In this document: positions 1 through 8,484 of the stretch, one piece after another
Numbering within the stretch: position 1 is the first letter of the stretch
Layout: the number at the start of each line of letters is the position of its first letter
Source of the DNA: Thalassobium sp.
Lineage (GTDB): Bacteria; Pseudomonadota; Gammaproteobacteria; Pseudomonadales; Oceanobacteraceae
Direction of reading: 5' to 3'
Assembly (NCBI GenBank): GCA_002733205.1
Contig: NVUW01000002.1
Location: 620,001-684,000, forward strand
Length of the DNA: 64,000 nucleotides
Notes under the pieces: model-generated
The model's input: only the letters and a program-made list of their open reading frames with translations
What the model was told of the DNA's origin: nothing
The model's database searches: none
Position numbers and translations under genes: made by a program

Positions 1-776
1 AGCAAACCTGTGGTGGCAAATAAATAATCCAGCGGGTCGAGGATATTGGTCAGGTTGGCATCGCCGCCCCAGGAATACAGGCGGATGTTGTTACCATTAA
101 TATTGACCTGCTGAGGACCTTCCCCACAGTGTGTCTGTGGCAGACCGGCGGGAAAGTTCTGATTAAACGCCGCAGCGCCGGCGCTGGTAAATTCAGTAGT
201 TAATGAGCGTACATCGCCTGCCGGAACATCATCACCAGAGAGTAAATCAATCAGATTGCCAGCGGCGTTGCCCACCACTTCAAACAGGTTACCCAGCAGC
301 GTGTCGTCGGCAAAAACACCATTCACTAAATCGGCAATTGGCGCGCCCTGATGGGGTGAACCAACGGTGGTAACCGAGGCCACCAGATCCGGACGTACCG
401 ACATAACATAACGCGCAGTCAGACCACCCTGGCTGTGAGCAATCAGATTGAATTTTTCGATGCCGGGGTTCATTGCCTGCAGGGTTTCCATTTCGTGAAT
501 TAATTGTTCACCACGGTCGATGGAATTATTAAAGGCATTAATATGGGCGACATAAACCTTGGCGCCGCCTTGCTGTAATTTCGTACCAATTTTGTACCAG
601 TAATCAATACCGGCAATATTGTCGAAAGCGAGAATACCCTGCACCAGCATGATCGGATGACGGGTCTGGGTGTAACCGGACGTATTGCCGTAAGAAGACA
701 TGGCAGCAGCCATGAATGGGCTCAGCATTAATGCACAGCACAGCAGCAGTTGACGGACAGAACGTACGCGCAGCAT
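1..776 (-). CDS. Secreted triacylglycerol lipase, family I (3' end outside window)
   Basis: Extracellular ester hydrolase of the Pseudomonas lipase (family I.1/I.2) type. The ATG at 776 follows an AAGGA box; a signal peptide of about 25 residues ends in AAA. The catalytic serine is Ser115 in AHSQGG. The stretch after the signal peptide matches the oxyanion-loop region of Pseudomonas lipase (GFDNI-GVDYW pattern), but the usual HG dipeptide reads QG (residues 46-47) and the following GFDN reads AFDN. The gene runs off the left edge after about 258 codons, so the catalytic Asp/His and any lipase-specific foldase gene downstream cannot be seen. Family I lipases normally need such a foldase and type II secretion. 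Family call is firm; activity is inferred. Confidence 0.88.
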   Translation of the reverse strand, partial: MLRVRSVRQLLLCCALMLSPFMAAAMSSYGNTSGYTQTRHPIMLVQGILAFDNIAGIDYWYKIGTKLQQGGAKVYVAHINAFNNSIDRGEQLIHEMETLQAMNPGIEKFNLIAHSQGGLTARYVMSVRPDLVASVTTVGSPHQGAPIADLVNGVFADDTLLGNLFEVVGNAAGNLIDLLSGDDVPAGDVRSLTTEFTSAGAAAFNQNFPAGLPQTHCGEGPQQVNINGNNIRLYSWGGDANLTNILDPLDYLFATTGL

Positions 777-984
777 GGGAGATCCTTTTTATTATTTTGT
801 CCGCAGTATATCGGCGGGGCTTTGGCTGGGCGTACCACAATCAGGGCCAGTTCGGCCTGAAAGGAGAATGACAGGAAAAATACGGAGAAAGCAGGGGAAT
901 GGCAGGCGGGGGCAGAAATACAGTGATGGCTACAGGAGAATGCAGTAACGCAGATGCCCGGAGCTGGCTCCGGGCAGGGCTGGA

Positions 985-1452
985 TTATTCGGCGGTGGCT
1001 GCCGTTTCTTCCTGTTGCATGCCAGAGTTTTCCGGCTGAGCTTCTTCGGCTGCCTGTTGCGGCATTTCGCTACCCATATTGGCATCGCTGGTCATTTCTT
1101 CATTACTGCTCATTTCTTCATTGCTGCTCATAGCCTCTTCGCTGCTGTCGGCGGCGGCCATGGTCGTTTCACATTCCCAACCCCAGCCGCGCTGCTTTTC
1201 GACAAACTCAGCGGCTTTCTGCTCGCAGTAGCCACCTTCGGTCTGCGCGCTCCACAGCACCTGAGAACCGGTTTCTTTGGTGTAGTGTACTTCGCATGGA
1301 ATCTGGCCTTCGCCGGTGTATTTAACTTCAATAATCCGGGTCTGGTTACCGTGGCTGCATACGGTGCGGTCGCCACTGCTGGCCTGAGCGGCAGGAACCA
1401 GAGCTGCAGCAATTAACGGCAGCAGAGCAGAGATATAAATTGCAGGTTTCAT
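985..1452 (-). CDS. Secreted small protein with Met/Glu repeat tail, unknown function
   Basis: A 155-residue protein I do not recognise. The ATG at 1452 has a clear AAGGA box. A signal peptide (residues 1-24, ending AQA) is followed by a compact segment with four cysteines (32, 53, 76, 94), which suggests two disulfides in the periplasm. The last third is low complexity: Met recurs every six residues at 108, 114, 120 and 126 inside repeated MSSNEE units, followed by an acidic Gln/Glu tail. The DNA shows a matching 18-bp repeat. A metal- or calcium-binding tail is possible but only a guess. It stands alone between the lipase and nuclease genes, on the same strand, with over 70 bp on each side. 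Confidence 0.7.
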   Translation of the reverse strand: MKPAIYISALLPLIAAALVPAAQASSGDRTVCSHGNQTRIIEVKYTGEGQIPCEVHYTKETGSQVLWSAQTEGGYCEQKAAEFVEKQRGWGWECETTMAAADSSEEAMSSNEEMSSNEEMTSDANMGSEMPQQAAEEAQPENSGMQQEETAATAE

Positions 1453-1530
1453 CGTAATATCCTTATTTATGCAGAGTGTGTGTGCGGAATAGTTGTCCGG
1501 AAGCCACTAAAAACCCTTCGCATAAATCTG

Positions 1531-2388
1531 TCAATTATCCATTGGCGGTTTTGTGGAGAGTGCACTGTTCTGGCGGGAAACGCTAACCCCGTTCAGGGCT
1601 TCTGCCAGACGCACCGCCGCCTGCTGCAGGCGTTGCTGTAATTGCGGACGGAATTGGCGGATATAAGCATCATCAATTACCACCGGCTGTTGCGCTGCCT
1701 GCTGATAATGGCGGTAGATTTCGCGGGTGATGGTGAACGACTCATTGGCAACATCGAGCGGCCTGGCGGCAGACCAGTCGCGGCGCTGTTGTGCGGAAAT
1801 TTGCCCTAATGCCAGCGTGCTTTGTTTTTTATAAGAGAATTTCCCAAGCAGATCACCATCCCACAGCTGATGCAGATTGGTTTTATCGCCCTTAAAACGC
1901 ACAGCGGTTTTATTGCCGCCACGGTCATCGGCAAAGCTGACATGCATTGGCTGATGCACATCCGCCATAAAATGAGCGAGAAAAAACAGCGCCTGCCAGT
2001 CGTCTTTATTTTTACTCAGGCGTTGCTGCATATCGGTAATGGCCTGCACCACACAGCCTTTATCACCGCAATCATCGGCGCGGACTGACGTCGCCGTACG
2101 CGGCACATTAATATAATGCCAGGGTTTGGTATGGCGGAATTTGCGTTCGTCGCGCACTTCATCGGCCCATGAACAGGCATGGGCGAAGCTCTTCTCACCA
2201 CCGGCTTTTACCTGCTGGTCAATCCACTGGCGGGTTTCAGGCGTGACCAGCTGATACGCCATTTCGCATACCTGTGCATGGCCGGAAAATTCAAAAGCGT
2301 GTGCATGATTGCTGGCTAATACCGGCCCCAGTAAGAGCAGAACCAGCGGCAGCCGCAGCAGAATAGGAAAGACAGATTTAACGAACAC
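1531..2388 (-). CDS. S1/P1-family zinc-dependent nuclease
   Basis: Secreted single-strand nuclease/3'-nucleotidase of the S1/P1 family (285 aa). The GTG start at 2388 has an AGGAG box seven bases upstream. A signal peptide ends near HAHA; the mature part begins FEFSGH, then HACSWADEVR, WHYINVPR, the HFMADVHQPMHV helix and NLHQLWDGDLL, which supply the His/Asp ligands of the trinuclear zinc site. In characterised members the mature N-terminus is Trp, whose backbone binds zinc; here the aligned residue appears to be Phe. The length is normal for bacterial members. Likely role is extracellular nucleic-acid scavenging. The nearby endonuclease I gene at 52 kb has a similar job but is not linked. 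Confidence 0.93.
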   Translation of the reverse strand: MFVKSVFPILLRLPLVLLLLGPVLASNHAHAFEFSGHAQVCEMAYQLVTPETRQWIDQQVKAGGEKSFAHACSWADEVRDERKFRHTKPWHYINVPRTATSVRADDCGDKGCVVQAITDMQQRLSKNKDDWQALFFLAHFMADVHQPMHVSFADDRGGNKTAVRFKGDKTNLHQLWDGDLLGKFSYKKQSTLALGQISAQQRRDWSAARPLDVANESFTITREIYRHYQQAAQQPVVIDDAYIRQFRPQLQQRLQQAAVRLAEALNGVSVSRQNSALSTKPPMDN

Positions 2389-2544
2389 CGAAAACTCCTA
2401 CCGGCGCTTGCAGAGACTGATCGCCGGGAATGATTGCCGTAACTGATTGCAGCAGGTTAGCATGAGCCACAGCTTTGCCCAATGCGGCAAGGCTTAAGAG
2501 TTCTGACAACAATAAATAATGACCAGAGAATCCGGAGTATACCG

Positions 2545-2952
2545 ATGTTATTGATCAGTGGATTTTACATTGCTCTGACCGCACTGCTGTTACTGGCACT
2601 GGCTTATATGGTCGTGCGCCTTCGCCTGAAACATAAAATCGGCCTGCTCGATGGCGGCGAAAAAACCATTGCCGTCGCTATGCGTGCCCAGGCCAATGCG
2701 CTGGAAACCGCATTACCGGTTTTACTGTTACTGATGGTAGCCGAACTGAATGGTGCCTACGCCGCTTTCCTGCATGTATGTGGTATCGGCTTTCTGCTGT
2801 CGCGTGTTTTGCACGCCTGGGGATTTAATCAGGCCGCAGGCGGTATGCACTTCGGCCGTTACTACGGCACCCTGCTGACCTGGATTGTATTGCTGGCGCT
2901 GATCGTGCGGGTGCTGTGGTTGTCGGTAGGTGGGATGTTGGGGGGAGGGTAA
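2545..2952 (+). CDS. MAPEG family membrane protein (YecN-like)
   Basis: A 135-residue integral membrane protein of the MAPEG superfamily, which includes glutathione-dependent enzymes and many bacterial members of unknown substrate. Four hydrophobic helices are visible, with the family pattern of an R-RAQANALET segment at the end of the first loop (residues about 46-55) and the R-LHAWGF segment later. An upstream in-frame start at 2482 exists, but the ATG at 2545 is preceded by GGAG at good spacing and begins directly with the first membrane helix, so I chose it. The gene is monocistronic and divergent from the nuclease gene. The physiological reaction is unknown. Confidence 0.85.
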   Translation: MLLISGFYIALTALLLLALAYMVVRLRLKHKIGLLDGGEKTIAVAMRAQANALETALPVLLLLMVAELNGAYAAFLHVCGIGFLLSRVLHAWGFNQAAGGMHFGRYYGTLLTWIVLLALIVRVLWLSVGGMLGGG

Positions 2953-3055
2953 CGCCTCGTTAATCGGATGAAAATGGTTGGCTATAATCGCGAAGCGATG
3001 GCCAACTGTTCTTATTCCGTTTAAACGACTCGTTATAGGTATGAAAATCATTGAC

Positions 3056-3850
3056 TCAAATATTTCTATAAGGAATTGAACTATGGCGGATATTGATATG
3101 AGCAAAGTCAGGACCTAAACTTTTCAAAAAAATTTGAAGTCCTAATTTAGCTAGCTCCTTCTTTGATGAAGGTCCTATAATAATTTCTTTTATAATTCTA
3201 GGCTGAAATATTAAGTTCAGGTAAGGAACTACCAGATTAGATTTAGTTCGAAACATTGGTATAGCCATCTGATCATTGTGAACGTTGACAATTACCCTAG
3301 CCTCGCTTTCTTCCTTGAAATGTGAGCTTTTATAGAGCATTTTCATGTTATGAAACTGCATCATAAATTGGTACTTCAGATGGTCTTTTGATTCGTTTCC
3401 TCCAAGCCACTCTAGTAGCGTATTCGCAATAATATTTGCTAATTGGATTTTTTTATCTTCCAAGTAAATACAAGGTTGTGGATCAATTAACCATTGCGTC
3501 AAGGAGGTCCCGTCACCAAGTACTTCAAACTGGTTTCTATCTAGGCTTTTGAAACCCAAACAATATCCACCGCTACTCGGACAGTATCCCCGCCATTGAC
3601 TAAGTAAATCAGCTTCAGTCGAAAAAGAAGTTGTATAGCTATCAATCCCTATGGATAAATCTGAAAATTTTTTCATAGTTAGCTTTAAATCACTTCCATT
3701 CACTCCTAGCTTCTCAAAAGCTTTCTCTAAATAGGAAAATATTTCAGTTCCTTCGGTATGATCATTGAGAAAACGAGAGTCTGTTAGCCAAAGTTTCTTA
3801 TTTAATAAAATGGAATACAGCCCATTTATATCAGTGTAATGATAATACAA
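3056..3850 (-). CDS. DUF2971 domain protein
   Basis: A 264-residue soluble protein matching the DUF2971 family: the N-terminal YHYT-INGLYSIL--KKLWLTDSRFLND segment and a central LSQWRGYCPSSGGYCLGF motif are typical. The start is TTG at 3850, with AGAGG five bases upstream; no ATG lies near it. The gene is clearly richer in A+T than its neighbours and uses AT-ending codons, which points to recent acquisition. DUF2971 proteins are scattered in accessory and sometimes defence-related gene sets, but the biochemical function is unknown. It lies next to a dense block of repeated sequences (3.9-5.2 kb), a common landing place for foreign DNA. Confidence 0.8.
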   Translation of the reverse strand: MYYHYTDINGLYSILLNKKLWLTDSRFLNDHTEGTEIFSYLEKAFEKLGVNGSDLKLTMKKFSDLSIGIDSYTTSFSTEADLLSQWRGYCPSSGGYCLGFKSLDRNQFEVLGDGTSLTQWLIDPQPCIYLEDKKIQLANIIANTLLEWLGGNESKDHLKYQFMMQFHNMKMLYKSSHFKEESEARVIVNVHNDQMAIPMFRTKSNLVVPYLNLIFQPRIIKEIIIGPSSKKELAKLGLQIFLKSLGPDFAHINIRHSSIPYRNI

Positions 3851-4284
3851 TATAACCTCTCAATGTTATTTGAGAAACAAAGCAATAAATACATATGATG
3901 CCTGGTGCAGCCGCCGAAAAAACGAGCAAGCACGAATGTAAAGCGTGCCAGATTTCGTTAAAATCCGGAAATGTATTGTATGTATATCAGTGCTTCTTTA
4001 CATTCAACGATTTGCCATTACCCACAAAAAAACACTGATTGCTGATTCAGACACGCTGCCGCCCGTCCTTATAAGCGCAGGTCAGGAATCGCGTGTTGTT
4101 ATATCCGGAATGGTAAGCGGGAGGGCGGTCGTTGGGCGTGTGTCCTTACGATATGCTGCATCCCTGCTTTGGTTCGAGAATACTGAAGATTGGGGATGGG
4201 TTCAATAATTGATAAAACTGGTTACAGGTGCAGGTGATAGTGGTTACAAGTCTGAGCACAATTACTTCCAGAACCGACAAAGCG

Positions 4285-4320
4285 GCAGGCACTACTACGC
4301 AGAGCGTAGTAGCGAGTTGA
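4285..4320. repeat. Palindromic repeat, copy 1
   Basis: Contains the perfect inverted repeat CTACTACGC-AGA-GCGTAGTAG followed by CGAGTTGA. The same core recurs at 4876-4905 and 4918-4952, all in the same orientation. Confidence 0.85.
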
Positions 4321-4331
4321 GCCCGCGCAGC

Positions 4332-4445
4332 GGCTGCAAAACAAACCAGCTATCGCGGCTGAAAGCCGCTCCCACCGGTAGTAGTGAGCTGTTTCAGGGG
4401 GAACGGAATCTTCTGATCCAGTCGTGGATAAGGTCCACTCCTACA
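4332..4445. repeat. Double-REP unit, copy A
   Basis: A unit of about 114 bp with two different hairpins: GCGGCT-GAA-AGCCGC, the reverse complement of a Pseudomonas-type REP (GGGAGCGGCTTTCAGCCGC), and a second around GTGGATAAGGTCCAC followed by TCCTAC. A near-identical copy lies at 5005-5118. Confidence 0.85.
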
Positions 4446-4875
4446 GTGCTGTGCCTGATCTAATATGCGGCGTTGCGTCTGAATTAACGCGGCATTTGTA
4501 CGGCGCCAGTCAACCAAGTGATTCTGCGGCCTTCAGAGCAAAACCCTGCCCCGGAGCGATGCATTTGGATAGATGTTTTACATAGTCGATCCGGGGCGGG
4601 CTAAATGGCAGGAGCCATTTCAACAGCCGTAGGCTGGCCCGAAGGGTGAAGGGCATGGATGCCCGTAATCATTGTTTTGCGTGCCGCATAATCGCTGAAG
4701 TTGGCTGAACAGCGCCGGACAGCCGCAAGAGAGGATCGTAAGGAGATACCTCTCCTTGCATAGGGGCGCAGGGGGGCGGAGCCCCCGCAAAGGCTTCAAC
4801 TTAACTGCAAAAGCCAGCCCGCGCAGCGGCTACGACTGAGAGCACAATCATTTACTGAACCAACAAAGAGGACGC

Positions 4876-4905
4876 GCTACTACGCAGAGCGTAGTAGCGA
4901 GTTGA
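4876..4905. repeat. Palindromic repeat, copy 2
   Basis: Second copy of the CTACTACGC-AGA-GCGTAGTAG element with the same CGAGTTGA right flank; its left flank differs from that of copies 1 and 3. Confidence 0.85.
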
Positions 4906-4917
4906 ACCTACAAAGCT

Positions 4918-4952
4918 GCAGGCACTACTACGCAGAGCGTAGTAGCGAGTTG
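4918..4952. repeat. Palindromic repeat, copy 3
   Basis: Third copy; shares the left flank GCAGGCA with copy 1, and lies only 12 bases from copy 2. Confidence 0.85.
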
Positions 4953-4966
4953 TAAGCGGCGGGCAA

Positions 4967-5006
4967 CCCTTCGACACGCTCGTGCCTCGCTACTCAGGGC
5001 GAACGG
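4967..5006. repeat. CCTTCGAC-type REP
   Basis: Reads CCCTTCGACACGCTCGTGCC and ends in CAGGGCGAACGG. Related to the units at 23179-23281 and 27341-27798. This CCCTTCGAC/GGGCGAACGG repeat type is widespread in proteobacterial genomes. Confidence 0.75.
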
Positions 5007-5118
5007 CTGCAAAACAAACCAGCTATCGCGGCTGAAAGCCGCTCCCACCGGTAGTAGCGAGCCATTTCAGGGTAAACAGAATCTTCTGATTCAGTCGTGG
5101 ATAAAATCCACTCCTGCA
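5005..5118. repeat. Double-REP unit, copy B
   Basis: Same orientation as copy A (4332-4445) and nearly identical; the second hairpin carries compensating changes (GTGGATAAAATCCAC against GTGGATAAGGTCCAC), so the stem is kept while the loop changes. This suggests selection on structure. Confidence 0.85.
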
Positions 5119-5200
5119 AGTATCGCCCCACCACAGTGCCTGAATAAACCCGCCGGTTTATAGCACACACACCAACTATCGCCCGCACCAACTATCGCCC

Positions 5201-6871
5201 TCAGGCGCGCACGATCAACAGCAACATCCCGGCACCCGCCAGACTCAGCCCAACCACTTCCGGTAATCCGAGGGCAAAGGCCTGCCACCAGGTAAATAAA
5301 CCACTGCCAATAGCGAGGGTCGCCAGCGCCTGCTGACGCTTCTGTGCTTTTTGCGCGGCCAGTTCCTGACGCAGGGCAACAATTTCTTTTTGCAGTGCCT
5401 GCTGGTTTTCGTCCATATGGTTCAGGCGGCTTAATGCGCCGTGTACCAGTCCGGGAATTTGCGGAGCTTTTTCAATCCAGCCCGGCAGCTGGCGTTTTAA
5501 TTCTTTAAATGCGGCTTTGGGGCCAAAACGTTCGCGCATCCAGCGTTCTAAATAAGGCTTGGCTGTGCTCCATAAATCCAGCTGCGGATACAGCTGACGG
5601 CCAAGACCTTCGATATTGAGCAGGGTTTTCTGCAGTAAAACCAGTTGCGGCTGCACTTCCATATTAAAGCGGCGCGCGGTGCTGAATAACTGAATTAATA
5701 CCTGACCAAAAGAAATCTCAGCCAGTGGTTTATCAAAAATCGGTTCGCACACGCTGCGGATAGCGGCAGAAAATTCATGCACTTTGGTGGTGGCCGGAAC
5801 CCAGCCGGAGTCGATATGCAGCTGCGCTACCTGATGATAATCCTGATTAAAAAACGCCAGCAGGTTCATCGCCAGATAGTTCTGATCTTCTTCGGTCAGG
5901 CTGCCGACAATACCGCAGTCGATGGCAATGTATTGTGGTGCCTGCGGGTTATTACGCGAGACGAAAATATTGCCCGGGTGCATATCGGCATGAAAGAAGC
6001 TGTCACGGAATACCTGGGTGAAAAAGATTTCCACACCACGTTCGGCCAGCAGTTTCATATTGGTGTTCTGTGCCTGCAGGGCGTCGATATCCGCTACCGG
6101 AATACCGTAAATGCGTTCGCTGACCATCACTTTGCTGCGCGTGTATTCCCAGATGACTTCCGGCATGTACAGCAGTTCAGAATTGGCGAAGTTGCGCTTC
6201 AGCTGGGTGGCGTTGGAGGCTTCGATCTGTAAATTCAGTTCGCCATAAATGGTGTGGCGATAATCGTCGACCACTTCCAGTGGTTTTAAACGGCGGCCGT
6301 CTTCGGAATATTTCACCAGCAGGCGGGCCATGGTTTCCAGCAGCTGCAGGTCACGCTCGATGGTGTGTTCGATTCCCGGACGGACGACTTTAACCACCAC
6401 TTCACGGCCGCTGCCGTCGTCGTTGCTGCGGTCTTTGCCGCTGGCAAATAAGCGCGCGGCATGTACCTGTGCAATAGAAGCAGAAGCCAGTGGCTCGGCA
6501 GAAAACTCGGCGAATAAATCGCTGATTTTCTGCCCCAGCTGGTCTTCGATTAACGCCATGGCTTTATCGCTGTCGAAGGGCGGAACGTCGTCCTGCAGAC
6601 GTTTTAATTCTTTAACAATATCGTCGGGAATCAGATCGGGGCGGGTGGATAAAATCTGGCCGAATTTAATAAAGATCGGGCCTAAGGCTTCCAGCGCTAA
6701 ACGCAGACGTTCGCCACGGTTAAGGCGCGACGGCACCGGATTTAACCGCCACGGCGCGAGCCACAATGCAAGGCGCAACGACAGCGGCAGCTGTTCGGTC
6801 GGCACCAGACTGTCGAGCCGGTAGCGGGTGAAGACAAACAGAATTTTCCACAGACGCCAGAGGTTTGCCAC
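5201..6871 (-). CDS. ubiB: Ubiquinone biosynthesis ATPase/kinase-like protein UbiB
   Basis: Atypical protein-kinase-like (ABC1/ADCK) family member needed for ubiquinone synthesis. At 556 aa it is close to the usual 540-550. Visible hallmarks are the KxGQ motif at residues 69-72 (KFGQ), the Ala-rich loop ASAS at 129-132, Lys161 in VVVKVV, the HADMHPGN catalytic loop at 294-301 and IDCG at 317-320 replacing kinase DFG. The C-terminus has hydrophobic segments (about 510-556) that anchor it to the inner membrane. It is third in the ubiE-ubiJ-ubiB operon, seven bases after ubiJ, as in E. coli. A 15-bp direct repeat lies just past its stop codon. Confidence 0.97.
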   Translation of the reverse strand: MANLWRLWKILFVFTRYRLDSLVPTEQLPLSLRLALWLAPWRLNPVPSRLNRGERLRLALEALGPIFIKFGQILSTRPDLIPDDIVKELKRLQDDVPPFDSDKAMALIEDQLGQKISDLFAEFSAEPLASASIAQVHAARLFASGKDRSNDDGSGREVVVKVVRPGIEHTIERDLQLLETMARLLVKYSEDGRRLKPLEVVDDYRHTIYGELNLQIEASNATQLKRNFANSELLYMPEVIWEYTRSKVMVSERIYGIPVADIDALQAQNTNMKLLAERGVEIFFTQVFRDSFFHADMHPGNIFVSRNNPQAPQYIAIDCGIVGSLTEEDQNYLAMNLLAFFNQDYHQVAQLHIDSGWVPATTKVHEFSAAIRSVCEPIFDKPLAEISFGQVLIQLFSTARRFNMEVQPQLVLLQKTLLNIEGLGRQLYPQLDLWSTAKPYLERWMRERFGPKAAFKELKRQLPGWIEKAPQIPGLVHGALSRLNHMDENQQALQKEIVALRQELAAQKAQKRQQALATLAIGSGLFTWWQAFALGLPEVVGLSLAGAGMLLLIVRA

Positions 6872-6878
6872 GTCGATA

Positions 6879-7589
6879 TTATTCCTTGGGCAGAGAAGAG
6901 GTGTTTGTCGACTTGTTCGGCGACGAGTTTGTCGAATCGTTCTGCTGCATACGCGCTGCTAAACGCAGGGTGCGTGCTTCTAAACGGTCGGTCGCCAGAC
7001 GCAGCTGGTCAACCTCGTCGGCAAACTGTGCCGCCAGCGGTGCCGGTGCCAGCAGTTGCGCTTCATCTTCGAGATATTCTTTAACCGCATTGCGGTAAGC
7101 CGGTGCGCTGCTTTTACCCCAGCTCAGTAAGCCGCGCAGACCTTTACCCAGCTGATGGGCGAGCAGGCCGCCGGTCAGTGGGGTGATCAGGGCTTCCCAG
7201 TCGATATCGAGGTTTTGCGCAACGCGGGTCAGCGATAAGGCAAATTCGCTGTCGCCGTCCATATCAATGGCACTGCTGATCAGGGCGTGGGCTTTATCGC
7301 TGGCGCGGGCGAGGGCAAAGAAATCGGCGGCGGAACCGCTGAGCGTGGCATCAGCACTGTTCAGGCTATCGTTATCGCCAGTGGCGGGAGCAAGGCTGAG
7401 GACTATGCCGTTATCGACGATGCGGATCAGCACCGGGTTGAGCGCGTCGATGCGCACACACAGCAAACGGCCCTGCTGGCGACTCAGAGAGTTTAATGCC
7501 GCCGGGTCGTAACGCAGCACATGATTTATGGCCGCCTCAAAGGGCACGCAGGCAGCCTGAAGCAACTCGGCCGGCAGCTTACTCAGCAT
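6879..7589 (-). CDS. ubiJ: Ubiquinone biosynthesis accessory factor UbiJ
   Basis: Lipid-binding scaffold with an N-terminal SCP2 domain; in E. coli UbiJ works with UbiK in assembling the soluble Ubi complex. The reading frame extends upstream, but the ATG at 7589 shares its A with the TGA stop of ubiE (TGATG), marking translational coupling and the true start (236 aa). The SCP2-like part covers about residues 10-125; the C-terminal third (around 175-225) is a predicted coiled coil with a heptad-like [20 protein letters not shown] segment. Gene order ubiE-ubiJ-ubiB is the standard gammaproteobacterial one. Confidence 0.93.
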   Translation of the reverse strand: MLSKLPAELLQAACVPFEAAINHVLRYDPAALNSLSRQQGRLLCVRIDALNPVLIRIVDNGIVLSLAPATGDNDSLNSADATLSGSAADFFALARASDKAHALISSAIDMDGDSEFALSLTRVAQNLDIDWEALITPLTGGLLAHQLGKGLRGLLSWGKSSAPAYRNAVKEYLEDEAQLLAPAPLAAQFADEVDQLRLATDRLEARTLRLAARMQQNDSTNSSPNKSTNTSSLPKE

Positions 7590-8338
7590 CAGGGTTTGAT
7601 TCCGCGGTGCAGAGCGACCACGCCGCTGGTCATATTGTGGAAGCTGCAACGAACCAGGCCAGCGTTTTCCATCATGCCTTTCAGGGTTTCCTGATCGGGG
7701 TGCATACGGATGGATTCGGCCAGGTATTTGTAGCTGTCGGCATCGTTGGTCACCAGCTTGCCCATAAATGGCAGGGCGGTGAACGAATACAGGTCGTAAG
7801 CTTTGCTCATCAGCGGGTTAGTCGGCTTGGAGAATTCCAGCACCAGCAGACGGCCGCCCGGCTTCAGCACGCGGGTCATGGAACGCAGTGCGGCATCTTT
7901 ATCAGTAACGTTACGCAGACCGAAGGCGATGGTGATGACATCAAAGCTATTGTCTTCGAACGGCAGACATTCGGCGTTGGCCTGTACGTATTCGATATTG
8001 CCAACGTAGCCCTGATCGGTCAGGCGGTCGCGGCCGACGTTAAGCATGGAGGAGTTGATATCGGCCAGCACCACTTTGCCCTGCGGGCCAACGATTTTGG
8101 CAAATTTCTTGGTCAGGTCGCCGGTACCGCCGGCCAGATCAAGCACCTGATCGCCAGGGCGCACGCCCGACATATCAATGGTGATGCGTTTCCACAGGCG
8201 GTGTACGCCGAACGACATCAGGTCGTTCATCAGGTCGTACTTAGAAGCCACCGAGTGGAATACATCGGCAACCATGGCCTGTTTTTGCTCGGTATCGATG
8301 GTTTTGTAACCAAAGTGCGTGGTTTTTTCCTCGGACAT
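7589..8338 (-). CDS. ubiE: Demethylmenaquinone/2-octaprenyl-methoxy-benzoquinol C-methyltransferase UbiE
   Basis: SAM-dependent C-methyltransferase shared by ubiquinone and menaquinone synthesis. At 249 aa it matches E. coli UbiE (251). SAM motif I is [11 protein letters not shown] at residues 66-76, with the UbiE signature [17 protein letters not shown] at 34-50 and the second signature AFGLRNVTD later. The ATG at 8338 has GAGAAGG upstream. It is the first gene of ubiE-ubiJ-ubiB. The facing gene on the other strand starts 146 bp away, so the promoters lie between 8339 and 8484. Confidence 0.97.
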   Translation of the reverse strand: MSEEKTTHFGYKTIDTEQKQAMVADVFHSVASKYDLMNDLMSFGVHRLWKRITIDMSGVRPGDQVLDLAGGTGDLTKKFAKIVGPQGKVVLADINSSMLNVGRDRLTDQGYVGNIEYVQANAECLPFEDNSFDVITIAFGLRNVTDKDAALRSMTRVLKPGGRLLVLEFSKPTNPLMSKAYDLYSFTALPFMGKLVTNDADSYKYLAESIRMHPDQETLKGMMENAGLVRCSFHNMTSGVVALHRGIKP

Positions 8339-8484
8339 ACGAACCTTCTCCCGCTGACGACCTGTAGATGGGCGGCCATTTTAACGGTGCAGGTCGTGAA
8401 AGTCTTGCGCTGTGTCGGCTTTTAGCCGCCGCTGAGGGCGGGGCATAGGGTAAACTAAGAAAATGGACAAGTGCGGAGAATGGC

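Larger units (their letters stand above)
3851..5200. other. Gene-free block rich in REP-like hairpins and repeats
   Basis: No credible gene is seen in these 1350 bases; the short open frames run through repeats and lack ribosome sites. The block holds three copies of a CTACTACGC-AGA-GCGTAGTAG palindrome, two about 114-bp direct copies of a double-REP unit, and one copy of the GACA-GCTC-type repeat found again at 23.2 and 27.3-27.8 kb. Between 4540 and 4800 are further hairpins: AAGGAGA-TACC-TCTCCTT (4740-4757), GGGCAT-GG-ATGCCC near 4650, and GGGGGC-GGA-GCCCCC near 4772-4786. That middle part looks structured, but I recognise no RNA family. Confidence 0.7.

Noticed and set aside
3945..4463. 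Two short adjoining open frames (87 and 84 codons)
   Set aside because: They run into the REP units, have no ribosome sites and show no protein-like composition.
7496..8425. 309-codon open frame on the plus strand
   Set aside because: Runs antisense to ubiE and ubiJ, which have clear motifs and coupled starts; its translation has no recognisable domain.
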